NCBI RefSeq assembly: GCF_035917575.1
Contig: NZ_CP109090.1
Span: 4,092,001 to 4,156,000 of the forward strand
DNA length: 64,000 nt
Source: Streptomyces sp. NBC_01788
GTDB lineage: Bacteria; Actinomycetota; Actinomycetes; Streptomycetales; Streptomycetaceae
Direction of reading: 5' to 3'
Positions 18,592 through 26,135 of this stretch are shown here, in pieces. Below the pieces are notes generated by a model, which had not been told where the DNA came from, ran no database searches, and was given only the letters and a program-made list of their open reading frames with translations. Positions within the stretch are counted from its first letter, which is position 1; every line of letters starts with the position of its first letter. The position numbers were made by a program, and so were the translations under genes.

Positions 18592-19044
18592 ATGCGGCGC
18601 GTGTATAGTGATCCTGTGACTGTGACCAGGAAGGTTCGCCGATTCTCCGGCGGCGTGTACGACCTCGGGCTCCACGTGGTGTGGTGCCCGAAGTACCGCC
18701 GTCCGGTCCTCGGCGGGCGGGTCGCGGAACGGTTGGACGAGTTGATCCGGCAGAAGGCCGACGAACGCGGGTGGGAGGTCATCGCCCTTGAGGTGATGCC
18801 CGACCACGTGCACCTGTTCGTGAAGCACGACCCGAAGTCGTCGGCCTCGTACGTGGCGAACCAGTTCAAGGGCTTCACATCCCGCGTGCTGCGCGAGGAG
18901 TTTCCGCACCTGAAGTCACGGATGCCCACCCTGTGGTCGTCGTCGTACTTCGCCGCCTCGGTCGGCGCCGTGTCGGCGGCCACGGTCGAGAAGTACATCA
19001 ACACCCAGTGGGAACGCCCGTGGAAGAAGGGGGACGGCTCGTGA
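18592..19044 (+). CDS. tnpA: IS200/IS605 TnpA, HUH Y1 transposase
   Basis: A 150-aa single-strand transposase. The histidine pair of the HUH motif is in MPDHVHLFV, and the catalytic Tyr is in VEKYINTQWERP near the C-terminus. The segment HVVWCPKYRRPVL near residue 30 is the family signature. It acts as a dimer that cuts and rejoins at the hairpins at each end. ATG at 18592 gives the longest frame; GTG at 18616 is closer to the conserved N-terminus and may be the true start. tnpB starts four bases before its stop (GTGA). Confidence 0.93.
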   Translation: MRRVYSDPVTVTRKVRRFSGGVYDLGLHVVWCPKYRRPVLGGRVAERLDELIRQKADERGWEVIALEVMPDHVHLFVKHDPKSSASYVANQFKGFTSRVLREEFPHLKSRMPTLWSSSYFAASVGAVSAATVEKYINTQWERPWKKGDGS

Positions 19045-20249
19045 TCCGCGCGTACAAGTTCCTCCTGCGCCCCACGGCCCGTCAGACGGCAGCGCTCGGC
19101 GAGATGCTGCGGGACCACTGCTCCCTGTACAACGGCGCGTTGCAGGAGCGCCGGGACGCCTACCGGCACAGCTCGAAGACGAGCATCAAGTACGGCGACC
19201 AGTCCGCCCAGCTCAAAGACATCCGCGCATTCGACCCGGAGCGGCAGGGCCGCTGGTCGTTCTCCTCCCAGCAGGCCACCCTGCGCCGTCTCGACAAGGC
19301 GTTCCAGGCGTTCTTCCGCCGGGTCAAGGCCGGGCAGACCCCGGGCTACCCCCGTTTCAGGGGCGCAGGGCACTTCGACACCGTCACCTTCCCCAAGGAC
19401 GGCGACGGCTGCCGCTGGGACTCCACCCCACACGATGCGCAGACCCGCGTACGGTTCCAGGGCGTCGGGCACGTCCGTGTGCACCAGCACCGGCCCGTAC
19501 AGGGCCGCGTCAAGACGATCAGCGTGAAGCGCGAAGGGAACCGCTGGTACGTCGTCCTCGCCTGCGACAACGTGTCCGCCGAGGAGCTGCCGCCCACCGG
19601 GGCGATCGTCGGTATCGACATGGGCATCGCCCGCTTCCTCACCACCTCGGACGGTGAACACGTCGCCAACCCGCGCTTCCTCCAGGCGATGGCCGACGAA
19701 CTCGCCGAAGCGCAGCGGCACCTCGCGACGTTCCCGAAGCGGACCCGGCAGCGCACCAAGCGCCACCGCGCGGCGGCCCGGAAGGTCGCCAAGCTGCACG
19801 GCAGGATCCGGCGGCAGCGCGCCGACTTCCACCACAAGACCGCACGTACGCTGATCACCGACCACGGCGTGATCGCGCACGAGCGACTGAACACAGTGGG
19901 CATGACCAAGAGCCCCGCACCCAAGGCCGACCCCGAGCAGCCCGGCAGCTTCCTGCCGAACGGTGCTGCCGCGAAGGCCGGCCTCAACCGCAGCATCCTC
20001 GACGCGGGTTGGGCGCAGTTCCTCGGAATCCTGGCGGACAAGGCTGAGAGTGCCGGTCGCCTCACGGTCCCGGTGGACGCGCGCAACACCTCCCGCACGT
20101 GCCCCGAATGCGGGCACGTGGCGAAGGAGAACCGCGTCACCCAGGAAAGGTTCCAGTGCACGGCGTGCGGGTTCGCGGGGAACGCGGACCACGTCGGCGC
20201 GACGAACGTCCTCAACAGGGCCGGGCTGGTCCTCTGCGCGGCGGCTTAG
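19041..20249 (+). CDS. tnpB: TnpB RNA-guided nuclease (IS605-type, Cas12 ancestor)
   Basis: A 402-aa TnpB. N-terminal helix-turn-helix-like segment (YKFLLRPTARQTAALGEML), wedge region, and a RuvC nuclease core with all three acidic residues: Asp in GIDMGIARF, Glu in IAHERLN and Asp in NADHVGATN. A four-Cys zinc finger (CPECGH...CTACG) lies between the last two. Known TnpB proteins use an RNA from the element's right end to cut the re-joined empty site, favouring retention of the element. GTG at 19041 overlaps the tnpA stop. The frame is intact. Confidence 0.93.
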   Translation: MIRAYKFLLRPTARQTAALGEMLRDHCSLYNGALQERRDAYRHSSKTSIKYGDQSAQLKDIRAFDPERQGRWSFSSQQATLRRLDKAFQAFFRRVKAGQTPGYPRFRGAGHFDTVTFPKDGDGCRWDSTPHDAQTRVRFQGVGHVRVHQHRPVQGRVKTISVKREGNRWYVVLACDNVSAEELPPTGAIVGIDMGIARFLTTSDGEHVANPRFLQAMADELAEAQRHLATFPKRTRQRTKRHRAAARKVAKLHGRIRRQRADFHHKTARTLITDHGVIAHERLNTVGMTKSPAPKADPEQPGSFLPNGAAAKAGLNRSILDAGWAQFLGILADKAESAGRLTVPVDARNTSRTCPECGHVAKENRVTQERFQCTACGFAGNADHVGATNVLNRAGLVLCAAA

Positions 20250-20294
20250 CCACCGACGCAGGAAGCCCGCGCGTTTACGCGTGGGTGGAGTCAC
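20150..20294 (+). ncRNA. Candidate omegaRNA (reRNA) of TnpB at the right end
   Basis: In this family the guide RNA overlaps the 3' end of tnpB, includes the right-end hairpin (here 20267-20286) and runs into flanking DNA, whose first about 16-20 bases act as guide. The flank here is corA sequence from 20295. The 5' boundary given is only approximate. Confidence 0.5.
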
Positions 20295-21292
20295 GAACTG
20301 GCTCTGGAGGATGCCGCACAGCGTGGGCAGCGGCCGAAACTCGACCGCTATCGCACCCACGAGTTCCTCAGCGCCTACGCCGTGACCGTCAGCCCGGCGG
20401 TGCGGAACTGACATACAGCGAGATCGCCGTATTGCTCACCAGCCAGGCCATGATCACCGTGCGCAAGGACGACGGTTTCGACATCGAGGGCGTCGTCGCC
20501 CGCTGGGACGAGAGCCCGGACCTGGCCGGCCACGGCGTCGGATTCCTGCTGCACGGTCTGCTCGACCATCTCGTGGACGGGCACTTCGCCGCGGTCCAGT
20601 AACTGGACGACAGCATCGAGGAGCTGGAGGGTCTGCTCTTCGCGGCTGGGCGCCGTGAGATCGAAGCCGTGCAGCGCCGGGTTTTCGCACTGCGTAAATC
20701 GCTCGTCCAGTTGCGCCGCGTCATGCTCCCGATGCGTGAGGTGGTCAACGGGCTCATGCGCCCCGGCCTGCACCTGATCACCGACCCTCTCGTCCCGTAC
20801 TACCAGGACGTCTACGACCACGTGCTGCGTGCCACCGAATGGACGGAATCACTGCGGGACCTGGTTGCCTCGGTCATGGAGACGAACCTCTCGGTCCAGG
20901 CCAATCGCATGAATCTGATCATGAAGAAGGTGACGAGCTGGGCCGCGATCATCGCCGTTCCCACCGTGATCACCGGCTATTACGGCCAGAACCTCCCCTA
21001 CCCCGGGTTCGGCCGCCAGTCCGGATTCATCACCTCCTCCGCCGTCATCGTGGTCCTGTCCGCCGTGCTGTATCTGACGTTCAAGCGCAAGGACTGGCTC
21101 TGACCGGCATCGGGCACCGGCGACCAGGTCCCGAAGGCAGGAAAATACCTGGTCATCCCCGGCTTTCGGGCCGGTGAGCGGAGTAGTGTAAAGACACCGG
21201 GAGTTCTTCGGGCACCTGCTCCGCTGCGGGTGCCGTTTCCGGTGATCGACGGCGCCGGGCCGCACCCACGAGCCCGGGGACAGGTCCGCGCC

Positions 21293-21829
21293 ATGCCCGT
21301 GACCATTGACCGTACGACATCGAGCAGGCGCGCGCCGTCGCCGCCGGCCCGGCTGTCCCTGACGCCCGCGCCTGGCGGGCTGGACGGCATGTGGTGGCCT
21401 CGCTCCCGTGCCCTCACCCGTGAGCTGCCGTCCTTGACGGCCGCATTGGGCGGTCTCTGGGGTCGTATCACGGGTGTCACCGTGAACCCGGCCTACTGGC
21501 CCGTCCTCCCGCATTGGGTGTCCGACGCCGGGCGCACCGTGCATGTGGGCTGGTCCACCGAGGAGCAGGATCCTCACAGGCTGACCCTTTTCTCCCCCGA
21601 TGGTCGTTGGGACATGCTGGTGATTCCGCCGGAAACCGGTGCGGATGCCGCCGCACGGCTGATGGCCGGCGACGGCATCGATGCCCCGACCCGGGAGGAA
21701 GCAGCAGAAAGGATCGATGCCCGAAGCAGAGAAGGAGCGTGGGAGACCGACGGCGGAGCAGGCCGGCCGTCGCGCCTGCCCCGGCCCATCGGCTCGATAG
21801 GCCCTTCGCCCGCCGGTCGACGGAGGTGA
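21293..21829 (+). CDS. DUF5994 family protein (copy 1)
   Basis: A 178-aa soluble protein with the DUF5994 pattern: RLSLTP, then GGLDGMWWPRSRALTRELPSL, WGRITGVTVNP, the YWPVLP-HWV strand, and GRWDMLVIPPET followed by AAARLMAG. The family is restricted to actinobacteria and its function is unknown. The C-terminus is charged and low-complexity. ATG at 21293 lies after GGGGACAGG. About 200 bp from 21228 is repeated in diverged form near 27272. The next gene starts eight bases after the stop, a pairing repeated elsewhere in this window. Confidence 0.82.
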   Translation: MPVTIDRTTSSRRAPSPPARLSLTPAPGGLDGMWWPRSRALTRELPSLTAALGGLWGRITGVTVNPAYWPVLPHWVSDAGRTVHVGWSTEEQDPHRLTLFSPDGRWDMLVIPPETGADAAARLMAGDGIDAPTREEAAERIDARSREGAWETDGGAGRPSRLPRPIGSIGPSPAGRRR

Positions 21830-21836
21830 GAGGACC

Positions 21837-22364
21837 ATGACTGTCATTGCCGTGGCCGTGCTGCTCCTTCTGATCGCCGTCGGAGTCGTTCTGATACACC
21901 GGCTCAACGATCAGCACGACGAACGGATCGCTGCCTTCCACTACAGCGATGTTCTGCCGGGGATCGGGCGTCGGCCCCGGAGGCGCCGCCGGCCGGCGGT
22001 GGACGTGAGCGTTCCGACGCGCCCCACCGCGACGGCGGCCGCGGATGACATCGACTTCGGCCCGACCGGGGGTGGTAGAGGAAGGCGCGTCATGGCGATA
22101 TTGCGAGACCGGAAGACGTATCGCGAGAGGATCATGCAGGCTCTGTACCAAGCCGCCGAGGGCAATCGGCTCCTGGGCGTCGATGGGGCGAAGCTCCGCA
22201 CCGACCTCGGTATCCCTGAGCAGGACATGGCCGCTGCCTGTATGTACCTGGCGGGCGAAGGCTGGGTCGTCGTGGACTGGGGGAGGGGCAACACGCCCGC
22301 GATGGTCACGCTGACGCACCAGGGGATTCGGCGGATGGAGACGGAAGAGGAAGGGCGTGGCTGA
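21837..22364 (+). CDS. Membrane-anchored protein with C-terminal winged-helix-like domain
   Basis: A 175-aa protein. One N-terminal membrane segment (IAVAVLLLLIAVGVVLIH) is followed by LNDQHDERIAAFHYS and an Arg-rich stretch. This part resembles the small stand-alone membrane proteins found after other DUF5994 genes here (25866 and 29681). The C-terminal about 85 residues (YRERIMQALYQAAEGN..., IPEQDMAAACMYLAGEGWVVVD, VTLTHQGIRRME) look like a winged-helix domain of the kind often found as separate small proteins. It is therefore probably a fusion of two small actinobacterial proteins; an internal start at the ATG near 22092 could also express the second part alone. GAGAGGA precedes ATG at 21837. 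Confidence 0.7.
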   Translation: MTVIAVAVLLLLIAVGVVLIHRLNDQHDERIAAFHYSDVLPGIGRRPRRRRRPAVDVSVPTRPTATAAADDIDFGPTGGGRGRRVMAILRDRKTYRERIMQALYQAAEGNRLLGVDGAKLRTDLGIPEQDMAAACMYLAGEGWVVVDWGRGNTPAMVTLTHQGIRRMETEEEGRG

Positions 22365-22479
22365 GTCGGCTTCTCGGACCGAAGTGAGCCTTCGCAGGGG
22401 TTGTTCATGCCGGAGTAATCCCTTTGGCGTAACGTGGGAAGCGGGTCGGCGCATGCTCACGTGCAATGACCCGGAAGGG

Positions 22480-22507
22480 CGGCTCCGGCGGGTATACGCC
22501 GGAGCCG
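22480..22507 (+). terminator. 11-bp stem hairpin
   Basis: CGGCTCCGGCG pairs perfectly with CGCCGGAGCCG around GGTATA and is followed by TTGCC. It lies 115 bases after the preceding stop, between two co-directional genes. Confidence 0.65.
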
Positions 22508-22640
22508 TTGCCTATTTCCGTGACCGCGCCGTGCGGCGAGGCGCTCGCGCGAGCGTCGTGCGGAGTACGGTGAGGGAGCGGGGTCGTATCGCGGTCGCAC
22601 GCTCTGCGGTCGCGCTGCTCTTTGCGGACGGGCGGACATC

Positions 22641-23126
22641 ATGGCCGACTCAGACACCCCCGACCACCTCCCCCGGCTCCTGCCGGACGCCGTCCACCGG
22701 TCGGTGAGACCCGGCACGGCCCTGCTTCGGCTGGAGACGACACACGCACGCGAGGGAATCCTGGACGGCGCGTGGTGGCCGCGGTCCCGGGACATCGGTG
22801 CCGAGCTCCCCTCGCTGATCACCGCGTTGACCGAGCATCTCGGGCCCATCACCCGGGTCGGTCTGGACGCCAGTGCCTGGGACGGACTGCCGACCCGGGT
22901 GGTGGTCGACGGCCGAGTCGTGCACATCGACTCCTTCCCGGTCGGTGACGACACCGTCCTCATCACCCGGGGCGAGCGGGACCTCTTCTCCCTGTTGCTG
23001 GTCCCTCCGGACACGTCGCCCGACGCGGCACGCGCCGCGATGGCCAGGGCCGTACGGGCCGACAACGTCACCGGCCAACAGATCCTCATCGATACGGGCG
23101 GCGACACGCCGCCTACGCCGGCCTGA
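22641..23126 (+). CDS. DUF5994 family protein (copy 2, divergent)
   Basis: A 161-aa member of DUF5994, much diverged from copy 1. It keeps LDGAWWPRSRDIGAELPSL and a strand pattern ending in a variant LVPPDTSPDAARAAMA in place of VIPPET. The expected WGRI and NP-YWP segments are altered (LGPITRVGLDASAWDGLP). It may represent a subfamily with a changed ligand site. It stands convergent to the GNAT-AAA gene, only 38 bases away. ATG at 22641 is the first convincing start; no ribosome binding site stands out. Confidence 0.75.
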   Translation: MADSDTPDHLPRLLPDAVHRSVRPGTALLRLETTHAREGILDGAWWPRSRDIGAELPSLITALTEHLGPITRVGLDASAWDGLPTRVVVDGRVVHIDSFPVGDDTVLITRGERDLFSLLLVPPDTSPDAARAAMARAVRADNVTGQQILIDTGGDTPPTPA

Positions 23127-23164
23127 CACGTCCGTCGCGGATCGGCTCCCCGTCGGCCTGGACG

Positions 23165-24433
23165 CTAGATGCGGGCGAACTTCTCCGTCTGCTGGGCGAA
23201 TTCCTGGGCCATGGCGGCGCTGACCGTGGGCTTGGTGTCGCGGATCGTGTCCAGGTAGTCGTCGGTGGTGGGGGCGGTCCGGGTTCCGGTGTCGACGGTG
23301 CGCTCGAACTGGGCCTGGGAGACGGTTCGCGCCGCATGGGCGATGTCGGCGGGGGTGAACCCCTCGCTGGCGGACGCGAGGACCACGCTGTCGGCCCGCG
23401 CGCCCGCTCGGGCCAGGTAGCTCTCCCACAGCGCGGTCCTGGCGGTGTGGTCGGGAGGGCCGATCGGCAGCACGTAGTCGAAGCGGCCGTGCCGCAGGAA
23501 CGCGGAGTCGAGCGTGGTCACGTTGTTCGTGGCGCAGACGAGCAGCCGCCCGTCCTGGCTTCGGAACCGGACGATCGCCTTGAGCAGTTCGTTGACGACG
23601 CCGACAGCGGTCGCGTCCGCGCCGCTGCGAGTCCCGGCGACCTCCTCGACCTCGTCGATGAAGACCAGGACGTGGTCGAGGCGGGCGATCTCGTCGAAGC
23701 GCCGGTTCAGCCCGGTCGCCAGGCCGTACTCGGCGGCCAGACGGGCGGGGAACAGTTCGAGGAAGGGCCATCCCAGCCGGCTGGCGATCGCGTGCGCGAA
23801 CGTGCTCTTGCCTGTCCCGGGCGGGCCGAACAGCATCACCGCCCGTGGCAGTTCCACTCCGTGCTGGGCGGCCAGTTCGGGATGGGCCAGCGGCAGGACC
23901 AGGCGCCGCTCGATGAGCCGCTTCTCGTTCTGCATGCCGGCGACCTTCTGCCACAAGCCCCTGGGTGACAACTCGGCGCCGAGCGAGGACAGCATGCCGA
24001 CGGACTGCGGGGTCACCGGCCCCCGTTTCTCGAAGAACACCAGTCCGGAGCGGGCGCCGAAGTCGCAGTTGCGCAGAGCGGTGGCACCGGTCTCGCCCTC
24101 GGGCAGGACCGCGTGCACCGCGCGGACGCCGTCGGCGAAGAGCCGTTGCTCAAGGGCGGTGATCAGGGCACTGCCCAGCCCTCGCTGCCGCCAGCCGGGC
24201 GCCATGCAGATGCGCAGAATCCATGCCCGGTCACCCTCCACCCTGCTCACCGCGGCGCCGATCAATATGTCGTCGGCCGTGACCACCACGGCCGGGTGGC
24301 GGGCCTGCAGGGCCGTCACGGCGTCCGAGAGCGGGAAGAGCGGCGGCTCCTCGGTCGTGCCGCTCTCCGCATCGACGCGGATCACCGCTTCGAGATCGTC
24401 CGGGGTGTAGTCCCTGACCCGCCAACCCGTCAT
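23165..24433 (-). CDS. GNAT acetyltransferase fused to AAA ATPase
   Basis: A 422-aa two-domain protein. Residues about 1-135 are a GNAT domain: WRVRDYTPDDLEAVIRVD at the start, acetyl-CoA loop APGWRQRGLGSALITALE, then a C-terminal strand with FFEKRG. Residues about 165-420 form an AAA+ ATPase with Walker A GPPGTGKST, Walker B VLVFIDEVEE, sensor-1 CATNN, and the arginine-finger region FLRHGRFD. A short helical linker (GLWQKVAGMQNEKRLIERRL) resembles the N-terminal part of FtsH/Cdc48-type ATPase domains. The fusion suggests that protein acetylation is coupled to ATP-driven remodelling of a target. Upstream on the same strand, 224 bases away, is the slipin gene. Confidence 0.85.
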   Translation of the reverse strand: MTGWRVRDYTPDDLEAVIRVDAESGTTEEPPLFPLSDAVTALQARHPAVVVTADDILIGAAVSRVEGDRAWILRICMAPGWRQRGLGSALITALEQRLFADGVRAVHAVLPEGETGATALRNCDFGARSGLVFFEKRGPVTPQSVGMLSSLGAELSPRGLWQKVAGMQNEKRLIERRLVLPLAHPELAAQHGVELPRAVMLFGPPGTGKSTFAHAIASRLGWPFLELFPARLAAEYGLATGLNRRFDEIARLDHVLVFIDEVEEVAGTRSGADATAVGVVNELLKAIVRFRSQDGRLLVCATNNVTTLDSAFLRHGRFDYVLPIGPPDHTARTALWESYLARAGARADSVVLASASEGFTPADIAHAARTVSQAQFERTVDTGTRTAPTTDDYLDTIRDTKPTVSAAMAQEFAQQTEKFARI

Positions 24434-24538
24434 GATCAGCTCCGCGTGTTCGGCCGTACTCCCATCATGAGCCGTTGCACGCAGGACGCGCGCGACAGGC
24501 GTCGTCCATGAGTCCGCCCTGGTGCGGGCCGTAGTCGG

Positions 24539-24661
24539 TCACGCCGTGGTGCCGGGCGCGTTGCCAGCCGGTGGCGCTGCCGCGGCGGGGGCCGCGGCGG
24601 CGGGTGCAGCGGCCGCGGCTTCCCGGCCGAGGAAGGAGCCGAGCTCGCCGATGGTGCTCAT
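24539..24661 (-). pseudogene. Detached slipin C-terminal tail (40 codons)
   Basis: The frame begins MSTIGELGSFLGRE and ends in an Ala/Pro-rich tail. To my knowledge actinobacterial slipins continue in one frame through PAPL-MSTIGEL, so this looks like the tail of the slipin gene cut off by a one-base deletion in the G5 run at 24664-24668. The ATG overlaps the slipin TGA by four bases (ATGA), so it could still be translated by re-initiation. Confidence 0.6.
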
Positions 24662-25380
24662 AAGGGGGCGGGGAAGACGACGGTGGTGTTCTGGTCGACA
24701 CCGATCTCCACCAGGCTCTGCAGATTGCGCAGTTGAAGGGCCAGCGGGTGGGCCATCATCGTGTCCGAGGCGTCGCCGAGCGCGGCTGCGGCCAGCGATT
24801 CGCCCTCCGCGTTGATGATCTTCGCTCGCTTCTCCCGCTCGGCCTCGGCCTGGCGGGCCATGGCGCGCTTCATGGTGTCGGGCAGCTGGATGTCCTTGAG
24901 CTCGACCAGCGTGACCTGCACACCCCACTCGACGGTGGTGACGTCGAGGATCTGGCGGATGTCCAGGTTGATACGGTCCGTCTCCGACAGCGTCTCGTCG
25001 AGCGTGTGCCGGCCGACGACCTTCCGCAGGGTGGTCTGGGCGATCTGGTTGATCGCCGCGTTGACGTTCTCTACGGCGACGACCGACTTCGCGGCGTCGA
25101 CGACGCGGAAGTAGGCGACCGCCGACACGTCGACGCTCACGTTGTCCCAGGTGATGATGCCTTGTGACTGGATCGGCATGGTGACCACTCGCAGCGACAC
25201 CCGGTGCAGGGCGTCGACGAACGGGATGATGAACCGCAGCCCCGGAGAGCGTGTTCCGACGAGTCGGCCGAAGCGGAACAGCACTCCCTTCTCGTACTGC
25301 TTGACGACCTTCACGGACAGGGCGAGGGTCAGGACGGCCAGGAGGCCGATCACGACGATGAGAGCGATCAGGGCTTGCAT
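24658..25380 (-). CDS. Slipin / stomatin-like SPFH-domain membrane protein, probably C-terminally frameshifted
   Basis: A 240-aa SPFH protein. N-terminal membrane helix (LIALIVVIGLLAVLTLALSV), then VKQYEKGVLFRFGRLVGTRSPG, the SPFH domain with DNVSVDVSAVAYFRV and LDETLSETDRIN, a coiled-coil region (RQAEAEREKRAKIINAEGES) and the family-typical LQSLVEIGVDQNTTVVFPAPL. Slipins oligomerise into membrane microdomains. Translation stops directly after PAPL, about 40 residues early; the missing tail is in the next frame. The last codon is TTA, rare in Streptomyces, created by the frameshift. ATG at 25380. Confidence 0.85.
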   Translation of the reverse strand: MQALIALIVVIGLLAVLTLALSVKVVKQYEKGVLFRFGRLVGTRSPGLRFIIPFVDALHRVSLRVVTMPIQSQGIITWDNVSVDVSAVAYFRVVDAAKSVVAVENVNAAINQIAQTTLRKVVGRHTLDETLSETDRINLDIRQILDVTTVEWGVQVTLVELKDIQLPDTMKRAMARQAEAEREKRAKIINAEGESLAAAALGDASDTMMAHPLALQLRNLQSLVEIGVDQNTTVVFPAPL

Positions 25381-25559
25381 GATCCCTGCATGTGGCTGCG
25401 TCGGTTCGTGAGGCAGGGCCGAAATCCGTCGTTACGGGCCGCGCCGACGGTTGGTGCGCAAGGCCGGGGACATTGCCTCGTCACCCGTGGTGAGTGGTGC
25501 GGTCGCGGCGGCGGCGCGGTGGGAAGCGGCCGCGGCCCCCGTCGCGGTGGTCACGTCGT

Positions 25560-25859
25560 TCGCCGACGGTCGGCGCGTTCGGCCGCTGGGACCTGCTGGT
25601 GATCCCACCGGAGACAGACCCGGCCACCGCAGCTCGGCTCATGGCCACGGCCACTGACCCGTCGCGGAGCCTCACGGCGACCGGCCTGATCCATGAGGCC
25701 GAAGGTTTCCGGGCCGCGGCAGAGGCAGCGGCCGACTCGGACTCGTTCCGGGAGGCGGTCTGGGATTCCGAAGGCGGGCATGACGCCCGCCACCCGGCCT
25801 CACGTACTCCTGACGGATCGGTCATCGGTCACGTGCCCACCCCGGCAGTAGGAGTGTGA
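25560..25859 (+). pseudogene. DUF5994 C-terminal fragment (copy 3)
   Basis: The frame ending at 25859 contains FGRWDLLVIPPET followed by AARLMATATDPSR, the second half of the DUF5994 domain, then a normal DUF5994 tail. The first half (LDGAWWPRSRDL...) is missing: the upstream sequence is Arg-rich and unrelated. The small membrane-protein gene that usually follows starts seven bases after its stop, so the 3' context is intact while the 5' half was lost. Confidence 0.75.
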
Positions 25860-25865
25860 GAGATA

Positions 25866-26027
25866 TTGACACCTTTCGTGACGGTGAGTGTGCTCCTCGC
25901 GATGATCGTCTTTGGTGTGATCGTGATTCAACTGTTCACCGCGAGCCATGCTGATCGCATGGAGACGCTGGCCTCCGGCCGTACCCGGCGGTGGCGGTTC
26001 TCGCCATGGCACCGCACAGAGAAGTGA
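25866..26027 (+). CDS. Small single-pass membrane protein linked to DUF5994 genes
   Basis: A 53-aa protein read from TTG at 25866, too short for most gene finders. It has one membrane segment (VTVSVLLAMIVFGVIVIQLF) followed by TASHADRMETLASGR and a basic, Trp-containing tail. The layout (short helix, then a His/Asp/Glu segment, then basic residues) matches the N-terminus of the protein at 21837 and the protein at 29681, both also directly behind DUF5994 genes. The repeated linkage argues that it is a real gene. Function unknown. Confidence 0.65.
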   Translation: MTPFVTVSVLLAMIVFGVIVIQLFTASHADRMETLASGRTRRWRFSPWHRTEK

Positions 26028-26135
26028 ACCCGCCCCAAGGCGGAGCCGGCTCCGCCGGTAGGACGTTCGCAAACACGGCGGGAGTGGAACGGTCAGCATG
26101 CCGTCGGCCATGTCCATGGTGGTGCGGCTGTCGGC

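Larger units (their letters stand above)
18466..20294 (+). mobile_element. IS200/IS605-family element with tnpA and tnpB (about 1829 bp)
   Basis: The element's edges are set by where the corA reading resumes. The left end holds a hairpin CCCCGC-TTTA-GCGGGG (18486-18501). The right end holds CCCGCGCG-TTTA-CGCGTGGG (20267-20286, one G-T pair), and the element ends GAGTCAC. Subterminal imperfect hairpins, no terminal inverted repeats and no target duplication are the hallmarks of single-strand peel-and-paste elements. Both protein genes look intact, so the copy may still be active. Confidence 0.9.
18298..21103 (+). pseudogene. corA-type magnesium/divalent cation channel, interrupted by IS and two further lesions
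   Basis: The N-terminal piece (18298-18465) ends at FGIH and the sequence resumes at 20295 with ELALEDA, exactly the continuation expected of a CorA protein. The gap is filled by an IS200/IS605-type element. Two more lesions are visible. One base is missing near 20396 (a G in the run expected to encode SPGGAEL), moving the reading frame. An in-frame TAA at 20600-20602 stands where a Gln codon is expected before LDDSIEELEG. The C-terminal part is otherwise well preserved, with two membrane helices and GYYGQN, the actinobacterial form of the CorA signature. Three independent lesions mean the gene is dead. Confidence 0.9.
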
